From: Pinus tabuliformis
Lineage: Eukaryota; Streptophyta; Pinopsida; Pinales; Pinaceae
NCBI GenBank assembly: GCA_031772625.1
Contig: CM062816.1
Span: 628,114,992 to 628,178,991, forward strand
Direction: 5' to 3'
DNA: 64,000 nt
Under the pieces are notes generated by a model. It was not told where the DNA came from, did not search any database, and saw nothing but the letters and a program-made list of their open reading frames with translations. Shown one piece after another: positions 33,898 through 43,143 of the stretch (positions are counted from its first letter, which is position 1; each line of letters starts with the position of its first letter). The position numbers were made by a program, and so were the translations under genes.

Positions 33898-33912
33898 CCG
33901 ATCTATGATCGG
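33898..33912 (+). promoter_or_regulatory. Conserved hairpin in the array LTRs
   Basis: CCGATC TAT GATCGG is a perfect 6-bp stem with a 3-base loop. Subtype B has CAT in the loop and keeps the stem. It recurs at the same place in every LTR of the array. Confidence 0.5.
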
Positions 33913-34126
33913 CAGAATTTTCCTTCAGCCTAACCCCAAAGCCGGAATGAATTTTGTCATTAGAATCTTAGAGGAATCCTAGTGTGTTAATCTGCTAGAT
34001 TATAGTTGTGTAGCAGAACTGGGTGGTTTATGAGGGTCTATGTCAAATGGGTTTTCCCCCTTGAGATGTAAAATTCATGATGTAATGTGTCTTGAGGGTT
34101 AGAAAATGTTTTAATCCCCTCATAAG

Positions 34127-34147
34127 TCCTAAGTCCTAGGTCCTAGG
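34127..34147 (+). repeat. Tandem TCCTAGG heptamers in the array LTRs
   Basis: TCCTAAG, TCCTAGG and TCCTAGG lie head to tail. They are retained in all seven LTRs, next to an AT-rich tract whose length varies. The role is unknown; a protein binding site upstream of the promoter is possible. Confidence 0.55.
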
Positions 34148-34179
34148 TGATTTTTCCAAAGGCTAAGTTCGAGGATCCA

Positions 34180-34300
34180 TTTAAAAATAAATTAAAAATT
34201 AAAAATTTAAAAATTAAAAAAAAATAATAATAATAAATAAAAATAATAAAATAAAATAAAAACTTAAAAATAATAAAATAATAATATTTTTGAGTAAATA
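34180..34300. repeat. A/T-only low-complexity tract in LTR-1
   Basis: AAATTAAAAATT and AATAATAAT words make up nearly the whole stretch. Equivalent tracts lie at 39580-39750, 45410-45570, 49060-49170, 54500-54650, 58135-58240 and 63535-63690, differing in length between copies. Confidence 0.8.
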
Positions 34301-34342
34301 AATGTAGAATTTCAATTTTTTAATGCATTAAAAAATTCGACG

Positions 34343-34437
34343 GATGAGATTAAGAGATATCTTGATTCTCATCAACGGTCGAGATCATTTTGACGTGGAT
34401 CACTCGAACTAGCCATTGGGAATTTTTCCTTTAAATA
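34343..34437 (+). promoter_or_regulatory. Candidate promoter of subtype A LTR
   Basis: An imperfect inverted repeat GATGAGA...TCTCATC (34343-34373, with AGATATCT inside) is followed by TGACGTGG (34391-34398), an ACGT-core bZIP-type site, and the TATA-like TTTAAATA (34430-34437). AATAAA follows at 34519. LTR-4 (TATA 49314) and LTR-6 (TATA 58383) keep these. In subtype B the ACGT core reads ACAT and the TATA reads TTTAAGCAGG, TTTAAGTAGG or TTTAAGAAGG. Confidence 0.5.
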
Positions 34438-35063
34438 GGGTGCTAGGGGTCATTTGAGATCAGATTTGATCTGAGAGTCTGGTGCTAAAGAAAGCTCTCT
34501 TGTAGTCAGTTTTTGTGCAATAAAGAAAGACTTTGGGGTTAAAAATCTTGCTGGTGTTACTCTTCTTTAAGTGCTGTAAGATGATTTATTTTTCTGCATA
34601 ATTTTATTTTCAGCTATTGATTTTAGCTTGATGAAGATTGATTCAGGCACAGGTATCTTGTCTGATCTTTGGGGTTTGAATGATAGTTTAGATTCTGAAA
34701 GATAATGGCAGGTATCTCCATTTGATTGGGGTTTCACTATTGTTTTCTCCTTCTATGTTGATGGTTGATTTTAAGCTGTGCAGGAAATCTTTTCTTCAGA
34801 TTACCGGGCGTTAGGGGAAGTTCTCGGCTGAACCAGCCAACTCCCGGATTGTGTTTCCTGAAAGATCCCAGCTAGTTCTTGATCCCGGGCTTATCATTTG
34901 AAATTTTTTATTAATGCATGCAGGGTTTTCTGAAGCACCTCACATTAAGTTTGAAATTCTGAAAATATAACTGTGGATTATTGACAAATCTGGCTACTAA
35001 AGAGCCTTAGATCTGTAAATATTGTAAATTCATAGCTGGTTTGTAGGGTTTTATTTTTAATCC

Positions 35064-35906
35064 TTGCATATATTTTCTGGGTTTTTTGTTTTCCATTTGC
35101 AGGTTGCAGGTCTGGGAAGAAATCTAGTTTTTGCAGGGTCTCTGTTTTGGCTGTCCAAGGGTTTTAAATTCTGTTACTTTCAGATCTGGAAATCTTTTGA
35201 GAGGGTTTCATCTCCAGAACCTGAAAACAAGTGGCTGCCTCCTGCAAACACCAGATCAAAGCGGCATTTTATCCACGCATGTTTTCTCTCCGCAGCTCCT
35301 CATTTGCTGCAAACTCCTGTACGCTGCCAAAGTCTGCAAAATTATTACACTGCTCCCATTCCACGCAAACGCTCCACGCTTCCACCATAACCTTGCATCG
35401 ATTTCCTTAAGCCATCGTCCAGCTATACACTGTCACATTTTGTTTTACCTTGCTCTTTCCCAAACTCGTTCAAGCTGCCAGGCCTGCGTTCTACGCTTTC
35501 TCTCATCTCTACGTTGCCATTGTTATCGCCCTGCGTGCATCCCTTCAATCCTCTGCCTGTCGAGCTCTTCCACGCGTTTTTCATTTTCCATACCCCCCCA
35601 CGCGCAGTGCCATTCACTCTGTCCACGCGACCTTATTCTTTGTTGTATTTTCCCATCTCTGCAAGCCCAAGCTCCCACGCTGAGCAGATCCCGCCTGTCT
35701 ACCTGCACAAAGAAACAAGTTCCTCCTGCCTCTTGCGTGAAGTTTCTCCCATCCGCCTGGATCTTCAACCTGCACTACAAACATTCGAGATTCTTCTTTC
35801 TCCGTCCGCCGTCGAAAGTAGTCTGCCGTCTGACAGTAAGAACACGTCTTCTTTTCGTATACAGACCAGGTATTATTTCATGCGTTTAACGTATTGGTTA
35901 GCATAG
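35064..35906 (+). other. Pyrimidine-rich, ACGC-rich block of subtype A LTR with overlapping open frames
   Basis: Three + frames are open for 108, 252 and 130 codons. The 252-codon frame (35131-35889) is also open in LTR-6 (59077-59835) but broken in LTR-4 by loss of one C in a C run near 50460. The predicted peptides are Ser-, Cys- and His-rich without a recognisable domain. The openness is more likely due to composition (few stops in CT-rich DNA) than to a protein. CCACGC and TACGC words recur more than a dozen times. Confidence 0.5.
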
Positions 35907-36002
35907 TTAGAATTAGATGATAGTAGTTCTTTTTGTTTAGATTTTATTTAATCTTAGGATAGTTTTAAATTTAGATATTACTTTTGTTTCATTTTAAATT
36001 AA

Positions 36003-36230
36003 AGAAAAAAAAAAAAAAAAAAAAAAAATCATAAAAATTCATTAGGTTTTAGTTAGAGTTTAAGCTTTAGATTTAGATTTGATTTTTTTTAGTGTTAGAT
36101 TAGATTAGATTTTATTTTTCATTTTTTTTAGTTTTAAGTTTAAAGCTTAAAAAAAAACATAATTTTTTTTTTTTTAAAATTTTAAAATCATAAAATTTTT
36201 AAATATATATATATATAAAGTATAAAAAGT
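36003..36230. repeat. Simple-sequence region in LTR-1
   Basis: It holds a poly-A run (36003-36028) and a short (AT)7 at 36206-36219. The same places in LTR-4 (50863-50912; 51088-51128) and LTR-6 (59944-59962; 60137-60168) are AT dinucleotide arrays of different lengths. Confidence 0.8.
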
Positions 36231-37000
36231 CCCTTTAGGGTTTTGGTTCTTTTTTTTTAATTTTTCAGAAATAAGCTTTAGTTTTAGTTTAGATTTTAGG
36301 TTTTCCTTTTAAATATAACAATAAAAATTTATGAAATTTATAAAATTATACAGGAGTTTCTTTTCCTTTAAGTGTAGAATTTGATATTAATTAGATTTTT
36401 TAGGTTTCATTTAGTTTTAATTTTTGTTTTATCTGAAAAACATAAAAATATTTTGGAAATATTTTGCCAGTCTTGGCTTAGGGATTTATCACGTTTTATC
36501 TTTTCTGCTGAGGCTAAAATTTTGATGTGAAATTAATGTTTATTATTTTTATGTGATTTAGCATGCTTGAATAATCATAAATGTGATATCTGGTTAGCGT
36601 TTAAAATTACGTGATTATTTAAAAGCACTTTATCTTTCGAAGTTTTAAATTGTTGGAGTATCATTAAGCCATTAAGCATTTATTGATTATCTCGCATGTG
36701 GTAAAAGTTAATCTTTGTTGTTTGATGGTAAAATGATTGTTAATGAGTTCATATCTCTGCAGCATTTGAAAAATAATCGTTTAATCATTTATGTCATAAG
36801 GCACTGGTTTATTAGCTTGATAATATCAATTTAGTGCTTGTTCCTTTGTGTCTCCCAACCCAACTGGTTCACAGTTGGTCATCCATTTTCCTATAGGGTC
36901 TACCCCCCTTAGCCGCGGGAAACAGGCTTAAACGGAGAGATCGGGGATCAGGGTGACAGCCCCCGGTCTGAGCGTTGTCGTGACAATCTGTGCGACAACA

Positions 37001-37473
37001 TTTTTTGGCGTTGTTTCCGGGGACATATTATTCTCGGCGTTTCAATGACAATCATCCTTCTCATTTCTTATCTTTTCATTTGGCCCGGCAACGCCAACAT
37101 TTTTTGGCGCCATTGCCAGGGGGGTTTTTCTGGCCCTGGCGTTTCAACGACATTTATCATTCTTTCATCTTTCGCATGCGGCATATCTCATTTGAGCTAG
37201 CAGAGTCAACATTTTTTGGCATCATTTGGATCTTTTCATCACCCTATCTTTCGTCATATTAGCAACTTCTCTTCATTTCGTTTTTTGTTTGGGTGGCGAC
37301 TCCATTTTCTTATTTTTCCCAGACAAGAAGCCTCCCTCATATCCGCTTATTGGTTACTTTTTGGATCCTAGAATTTGACTCATTGTTCAAGTGGCAACTC
37401 CACTGGTTTCATTTATTAATTTTCTTGAGCAGAGATCTCTTTCTATCATCCATTTGATCCCTTATTATTCATC
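37001..37473 (+). other. int1 leader with duplicated primer-site module
   Basis: The leader begins with two tandem copies of a roughly 100-bp module, each starting with ACATTTTTTGGCG and containing the primer-site sequence and GGCGTTTCAA. The upstream CCCGGCAACGCCAA can pair with the second primer site. No conserved protein frame precedes the ATG at 37474. Confidence 0.6.
37006..37023 (+). other. Primer binding site of int1 (tRNA-Asp type, decayed)
   Basis: TGGCGTTGTTTCCGGGGA lies five bases after the LTR end. It differs from the tRNA-Asp complement TGGCGCCGTTGCCGGGGA at two positions. A second primer-site-like copy, TGGCGCCATTGCCAGGGG, lies at 37105-37122. Confidence 0.75.
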
Positions 37474-38814
37474 ATGGATTATTCGTTTAAACCATGTCAT
37501 TTTACTAATGTTCACCATGATATTCCAGAGGTGGCCATTTCTAAATTACCTGTGTTCTCGGGTGGTGATTCAGTCGCTGTTAAAAAGCATCTAGGCTGGT
37601 TTACTCGTATAATGATCATGTATTGTAGATCTCCTCAGTATAATCATGAAGATGTCAAAATGCGTCTATTTGTCCTTTCTTTAGAAGATGATGCTTTGAA
37701 TTGGTTTAATAGTTGTCCTGAAGATTCCTTCACTTCTTTGCAAGACATTGTCGATGCTTTTAAAGATAGATATGGTGATCCAGATAGCTCGCCTTGTGCC
37801 CCTAAAATTGTGCAACAGAATGAAAGTAATCTTATAAAAGGTCCAACTGTCGATGAAAGATTTCAAGACAATGCTTCATATCAGAATTTCCCATCCACTT
37901 GTACCATTGCAGATCATAGTGAAAAAGTAGGAACAAATTATAAAAATAGTGTTGACAATGAAAAGGAAGATCGTAAGCAAATTATACAAGAACTAATGCT
38001 GCTGGTAAAAAATATGGAGATCAATCAAACTAATTACGCCAATGATGTGAGAATTTTATGCACCCACCTGGAAAAGCATAATAGGGAGATAGAGATCATG
38101 CAAAATCAGCATACTAAGGAAATTGAGGCCATGAAGACTAATCATGACACAGAAATTAGTTTTATGCAAAGCAAGTTATCAGGCTTAGAGGAAAATATGA
38201 CGACCATGCAAGCAAATTATAAGAAAGAGATAAACTCTATGCAGCATTGCTTAATGACCATAAAGGAAAAAGACGATAAAGTAATAAAAGATATGGAAGC
38301 TAATCAGATATGTCTTCAGAAAAAGTTATTGACCATGGAAGAAGATCATGCCAGGGAAATCAGTCCTATGAAAGTTGAACACTCTAGCCAGATAAATGCC
38401 ATTAAAATACAGGTACATAAATTTCAACAACGGATTAAGGGTGAAAGAAACCAGGTAACATCAATAGATCAGGAGCTTTCTCATTTGCTACAACAAGCTC
38501 CATCTTATTATGAGGAGGTCATTGGTTCGATTGAAAGGTGGTTAATTGAAGGTGATCCAGATAAAATTAAAAACGATAAAGATCAGATGCAGGATGAAGA
38601 AAGACATGTCACGCATATCTTACATACTTCATCTGATAGCTTTGAAGCAAAAAGTTCCACGTCATCAATAATACAGCCTACCAGGAAGAAAAAGCGCAAG
38701 AGGAAGAAAATGAGAAAAAGATTTGATGCATCAGACGGCCGCGAGCAGCTTGATTTTCGGATAGGAAAAAGTCCTACTATATGTAGAATTGGACATGGCA
38801 CATCGAACAAGTAG
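37474..38814 (+). CDS. gag: Gag-like coiled-coil protein, int1 copy, intact (446 aa)
   Basis: This is the only uninterrupted copy of the array's protein. Residues about 22-105 form a Retrotrans_gag-type core: LPVFSGGDSVAVKKHLGWF, then HEDVKMRLFVLSLEDDALNW and FTSLQDIVDAFKDRYGD. Residues about 165-325 are one long coiled coil built from MQxxHxxEIxxM-like heptads. Residues about 410-425 hold an extremely basic stretch, RKKKRKRKKMRKR, a possible nuclear signal or RNA-binding arm. There is no CCHC knuckle and no protease. The ATG was chosen because all four copies share it and the sequence before it is not conserved as protein. The stop TAG (38812) reads CAG in int2, so even this end may be secondary. 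It would act as a particle or RNA-binding protein; that is inferred from the family. Confidence 0.8.
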   Translation: MDYSFKPCHFTNVHHDIPEVAISKLPVFSGGDSVAVKKHLGWFTRIMIMYCRSPQYNHEDVKMRLFVLSLEDDALNWFNSCPEDSFTSLQDIVDAFKDRYGDPDSSPCAPKIVQQNESNLIKGPTVDERFQDNASYQNFPSTCTIADHSEKVGTNYKNSVDNEKEDRKQIIQELMLLVKNMEINQTNYANDVRILCTHLEKHNREIEIMQNQHTKEIEAMKTNHDTEISFMQSKLSGLEENMTTMQANYKKEINSMQHCLMTIKEKDDKVIKDMEANQICLQKKLLTMEEDHAREISPMKVEHSSQINAIKIQVHKFQQRIKGERNQVTSIDQELSHLLQQAPSYYEEVIGSIERWLIEGDPDKIKNDKDQMQDEERHVTHILHTSSDSFEAKSSTSSIIQPTRKKKRKRKKMRKRFDASDGREQLDFRIGKSPTICRIGHGTSNK

Positions 38815-39037
38815 CCGACAGATTTGCCTGAAAGCAGGCAAATGCTCAGTATACACTATATTGAACACATCTGATGCCATGGGGCATCCCCTGTATTTCT
38901 AACCTTACTCCTTGTTTTTTCAGCATTTTCATTTCTGTTTTAGGATTAGATTTACTTTTCTAGATAGTTAATAAATGAAGAGCTTATATCTTTCATGTGC
39001 TTAATGTTATATGATGATTTTTTGGACGGATGCTACT
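38815..39037 (+). other. int1 3' untranslated region, PPT region deleted
   Basis: It follows int2 base for base until GCTACT, then joins the next LTR directly. The 86 bases that in int2 separate this point from the LTR are missing, including the purine-rich AAGTGGAGCCAGA. Confidence 0.75.
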
Positions 39038-42000
39038 TGTTGACCACTACCGGTCAACTACCCATAAGCAGTACACCCCCTTTTCTTTGCAAAAAGGGGT
39101 AGCGCTTGATCGACATGTTCGTGCCATTCTGCAGTCATCAACAGCTTGATCAATTTATTTGTAAACCCAGTCTGCATGTATAAATTTGTAAATAATCTTA
39201 GCAGATGTGAGTCATGTCTGTAAATTTCCTAGGTGGACCTAATTTTCTAAGTGATAATCTACGTTCCGGAAGGTTTTTCGTCTCACCGATCCATGATCGG
39301 CAGAGTTTTCCTTCAGCCTAACCCCAAAGCCAGGATGGATTTTGTCACTAGAATCTTAGGAGAATCCTAGTGTGTTAATCTGCTAGATTATAGTTGTGTC
39401 GCAGAACTGGGTGGTTTATGAGGGTCTATGTTAAATGGGTTTTTCCCCTTAAGATGTAAAATTGTAAAAGTCATGATGTAAAGTGTCTTGAGGGTTAGAA
39501 AATGTTTTAATCCCCTCATAAGTCCTAAGTCCTAGGTCCTAGGTGATTTTTCCAAAGGCTGAGTTCGAGGATCCATTTAAAAATAAATTAAAATTTGAAT
39601 TTTTTTTTTAAATAAATAACTGAAAATTTAAAACAAATAATAAAATAATAAAATAAATAAAAAATAAAAAAAGAAAATAAAATAATAATAAAAAATTATA
39701 AAATAAAGCAAAAACCCTAAAAATAATAAAATAATAATTTTTTAATAAATTAACAAATTCGACGGATGAGATTAAGAGATGTCTTGATCCTCATCGACGG
39801 TCGAGATCATTTCGACATGGATCACTCGAACTAGCCGTTGGGATCATTTCCTTTAAGCAGGGTGCTAGGGGTCATTTTCAGAGGATAAGATCTGTGAGCC
39901 TTGTGCTGAAGAAGCTCTCTTGTAGTTCATTTTTTGTGCAATAAAGAAGACTTTGGGGTTAAAAATCTTGTTGGTGTTACTCTTCTGAAAATGCTGTAAG
40001 ATTGTTCTATTTGTTCTGCATAATTTTATTTTCAGCCATTAATGATAGCTTAATGAAGATTGATCTAGGCAGATGTATCTTGTCTGATCTTTGGGGTTTG
40101 AATGATAGTCTAGATTCTGAAATATATTGGTAGGTATCTCCATTTGATCGGGGTTTCACTATTGTTTTCTCCTTCTATGTTGATGGTTGAATTTAAGCTG
40201 TGCAGGAAATCCTTTTTTCAAATTACGGGCGTTAGGGGAAGTTCTCGGCTGAACCAACCAACTCCCGGGTTGTGTTTTCTGAAAGAGCCCAGCCAGTTCT
40301 TGATCTCGGGCTTATCATTTGAAATATTTTTTATGAATGCATGCAGGGTTTTCTGAAGCGTTTTACATTAAGTTTAAAATTCTGAAAATATTTCTGTGGC
40401 ATAATGAGAAATCTGGTTATTTAGAGCCTTTAATTTTTAATTACTGTAATTATTTAACTGGTTCTTAGGGCTTTTAGGGTCTCTTTTATTTTTCAGGTTC
40501 TGACTGTTTGTTTTTATTGTTCTCAGGTTGCAGGTTGCAGATCTGAAGATATAATCTCGTTCTGAAGCCAGATCTAGGCCCTGGAGGGTAAGATCTGGCT
40601 TCAGCATCATTTTGCAGGGATAATCTTCAAAGGGTTTTCAATTTTTCTGAAGAAGGTCGAAGTTACCTGCTTGCTGGGGTTTCATCTCTAGGAAAATTTT
40701 CGATTTTTTTTTTTTTTAAAGAATGCTGTGTGGACCTCCTGATTGTTGCCAAGTTTCAGCACTGCCATTTTTTCCAGCGCCCGCACTGCTCAGCTCTCTG
40801 CACCTAAACCTGCGTCACTTCATAACAACCTGCGACTATTTCATTTGTGATCTCCACGCAGTGACTCTCACCATCATCATCGTAGCTGCCCTCCTTACGC
40901 TTGAGCGTTCTCCCTCCCGCCATCATCCAAGCTGTTGCGTTCATCTTTCATTCCCCACGCAGCTCCCTCACTCGCTGTTGTACCTGCACGTGGCTCTCCT
41001 CCACACAGTCTTCACGCATTCTTCTACGCATTCTGAGCTACCCAACCTGCAAATTTTTTTCGCTCAACCTCCAACGTTCTCCCTTTACCAGCGTAATTCT
41101 TTCCTCAATCACATGCTGTCTGCATGCACGGTTTTTTCCTTTCTGCCTCAACGCACCGCAGGCAGTCATAATACGATAAACAAATTTCGTTTTCCATCCT
41201 CGGCTTCTTGGAAGAGGATCTGCTCCTTGCCATGCTGTTGCAGCTTCTACCAACAAGAAACTCATTGATTTTTCCTTCACGCACGCGCTGCCTCTGCAAC
41301 TTGTCCATCTCTGCTGAGTCCTCAGATTGCCGTTTTCTGCACTTCGAGCCATCATCTGCCTGGATCTTTAACCTGCGAGCATTCCTGCAAATCTCACGCG
41401 TCTCTGCAATCGTTCCTCACATTTTACTCCCTCGGCACCTGCAGACATTAAACGCAGACAATATTTGATTGATACGGTGTGTAAGTATGTTAGTCTAGGG
41501 TAGTTTCAGATTTTTCTTTATATCGTATAGTTTAGAAATTGTTTTTATTTAAATTTTATTTGTTTAGCTTTCAAATTTTATAAATTTCACCTTTTTTGCA
41601 TATATTAGATCATAGTTTTATTTTTTTATTTATTTAGCTTATAGCCTTTAAGTATAGTTTGTTTCATTTAAATTTTAAATATAAAAATTTTAAATCATAA
41701 AAATTATAAAAAAATAAAAAAAAAATTAAAAAAGGGTCCTTTTTTAGGGTATATAGATCATAATTTTGATTATCTTATATTTTTAGTTTTAATTCTTATT
41801 TTAGATTTTAGATTTAGGGTTTAGCATTAGATTTGTTCAAAAAATTTAACTTTGTTTGGATTTGGTTCTTAAAAAAAAAAATTAAAAAATAAAAAATAAA
41901 AAATGGTTTCAATTTTATTTTATTTTATTTTATTTCTTATGTATTAGATTAAAGCTAAGTTATATTTTAGGATTCAAATTTAGTTTCTTATTCTTTTGTT

Positions 42001-42663
42001 TTGTTATTTAAAAAAATCATAAAAGTACAAAAAATTATAAAAAAGAAAAATAATAATAAAAAATAAAAAAATAAAAAAACCTTTTTATTTAGACTTTATA
42101 GTCTTGTTTTATTTTGAAAAGCGTAAATAATATTTTGGAAATATTTTGCCAGATTCAGTCTTGGCTCGGGGATTTTATCACATTTTATCTTTTATGCTGA
42201 GCCTGAAAATTTTGGCGTGGGAGTTAATGTTTATCGTGTTTAAATGTTCATTTAAAGATTGACTGCATATATGTGATCTCTGGTGGTTGTTTAAAGCATT
42301 TACTCTTTTAAGTTGCTGAGCTATTGAGCCTTTATGGTTATCTTGTATCTGGCAAAAGTTAAGTTTTTCATGATAAATGATTGCTCTTCATGGTTTATAT
42401 TGCTGCAGTATCTGATACTTAATTGTAGTATCTGATACTTAATCGATTAAATATTAACTCCACAAGGCACTGGTCCATTAACTCCTAAATCATTTAAGTG
42501 CTTGCTCTTTCGTGTCTCCCAACCCAACTGGTTCACAGTTGGTATTCATCACCTCATAGGGTCTACCCCCCTTAGCTGCAGGAGACAGGCTTAAACGGAG
42601 AGATCAGGGATCAGGGTGACAGCCCCCGGTCTGAGCGTTGTCGTGACAATCTGTGCGACAACA
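39038..42663 (+). repeat. LTR-2, subtype B
   Basis: It is 3626 bp. Subtype B starts TGTTGACCACTACCGGTCAACTACCC and has a different middle block (about 40440-41470), also CT- and ACGC-rich, with an open frame 40723-41268 that is not kept at full length in LTR-3 or LTR-5. The TATA box is degraded. Its end is GTGCGACAACA. Confidence 0.92.
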
Positions 42664-43143
42664 TTTTTTGGCGCCGTTGCCGGGGATCATTTTATTCTCG
42701 GCGTTTCAACGACAATCATCCTTCTCATTTTTTATCTTTTCATCTGGCCCGGCAACGCCAACATTTTTTGTTGCCGTTGCCGGGGAAATTTTATTCTCAG
42801 CGTTTCAACAACAATTATCCTTCTCATTCATCTTCCCATTTTTCATCATCTTTCATGTTTCTCATCTCTCATTTGAGCTGGCAAATTCAACATTTTTTGG
42901 CATCATTTGGATCTTATCTTTCGTCATATCAACAATTTCTCTTCAATTTGTTTCTTGTTTGGGTGGCGACTCCATTTTCTTATTTTTCTAGACAAGAAAC
43001 CTTCCTCATATCTGCTTGTTGGTTGATTTTTTGGATCCTAGAATTAGACTCATTGTTCAAGTGGCGACTCCATTTCTTTCATCTATTGATTTTCTTGAGC
43101 AGAGATCTCTTTCTATCATCCATTTGATCCCTTATTATTCATC
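42664..43143 (+). other. int2 leader with perfect tRNA-Asp primer site and its duplicate
   Basis: TGGCGCCGTTGCCGGGGATC (42669-42688) is a perfect 20-base complement to the 3' end of plant tRNA-Asp. A second copy, TGTTGCCGTTGCCGGGGA, lies at 42769-42786. The bases CCCGGCAACGCCAA between them can pair with it. Confidence 0.85.

Larger units (their letters stand above)
33652..37000 (+). repeat. LTR-1, subtype A
   Basis: It is 3349 bp. Subtype A is recognised by TGTTGACCACTACGTGTCAACTACCC at the start and by a pyrimidine- and ACGC-rich block at 35200-35870. The middle (about 34980-36440) does not match subtype B, while the first 1.3 kb and the last 0.55 kb do. It has a poly-A run at 36003-36028, where LTR-4 and LTR-6 have AT repeats. 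Confidence 0.92.

Noticed and set aside
35131..35889. A 252-codon frame in the LTR as a real gene
   Set aside because: Broken in LTR-4 by a single-base change, overlapped by two other open frames, and without a recognisable domain. Kept as a compositional feature only.
39714..39723. Telomere-type repeats (AAACCCTAAA)
   Set aside because: Only single copies occur in AT-rich tracts, never in tandem.
40723..41268. A 181-codon frame in subtype B LTR as a gene
   Set aside because: It is not open to the same extent in LTR-3 and LTR-5 and has no domain. Its composition explains the openness.
42669..42688. Fragment of a tRNA-Asp gene
   Set aside because: Only the 20 bases complementary to the tRNA 3' end are present, directly after an LTR. 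This is a primer binding site and not a tRNA gene.
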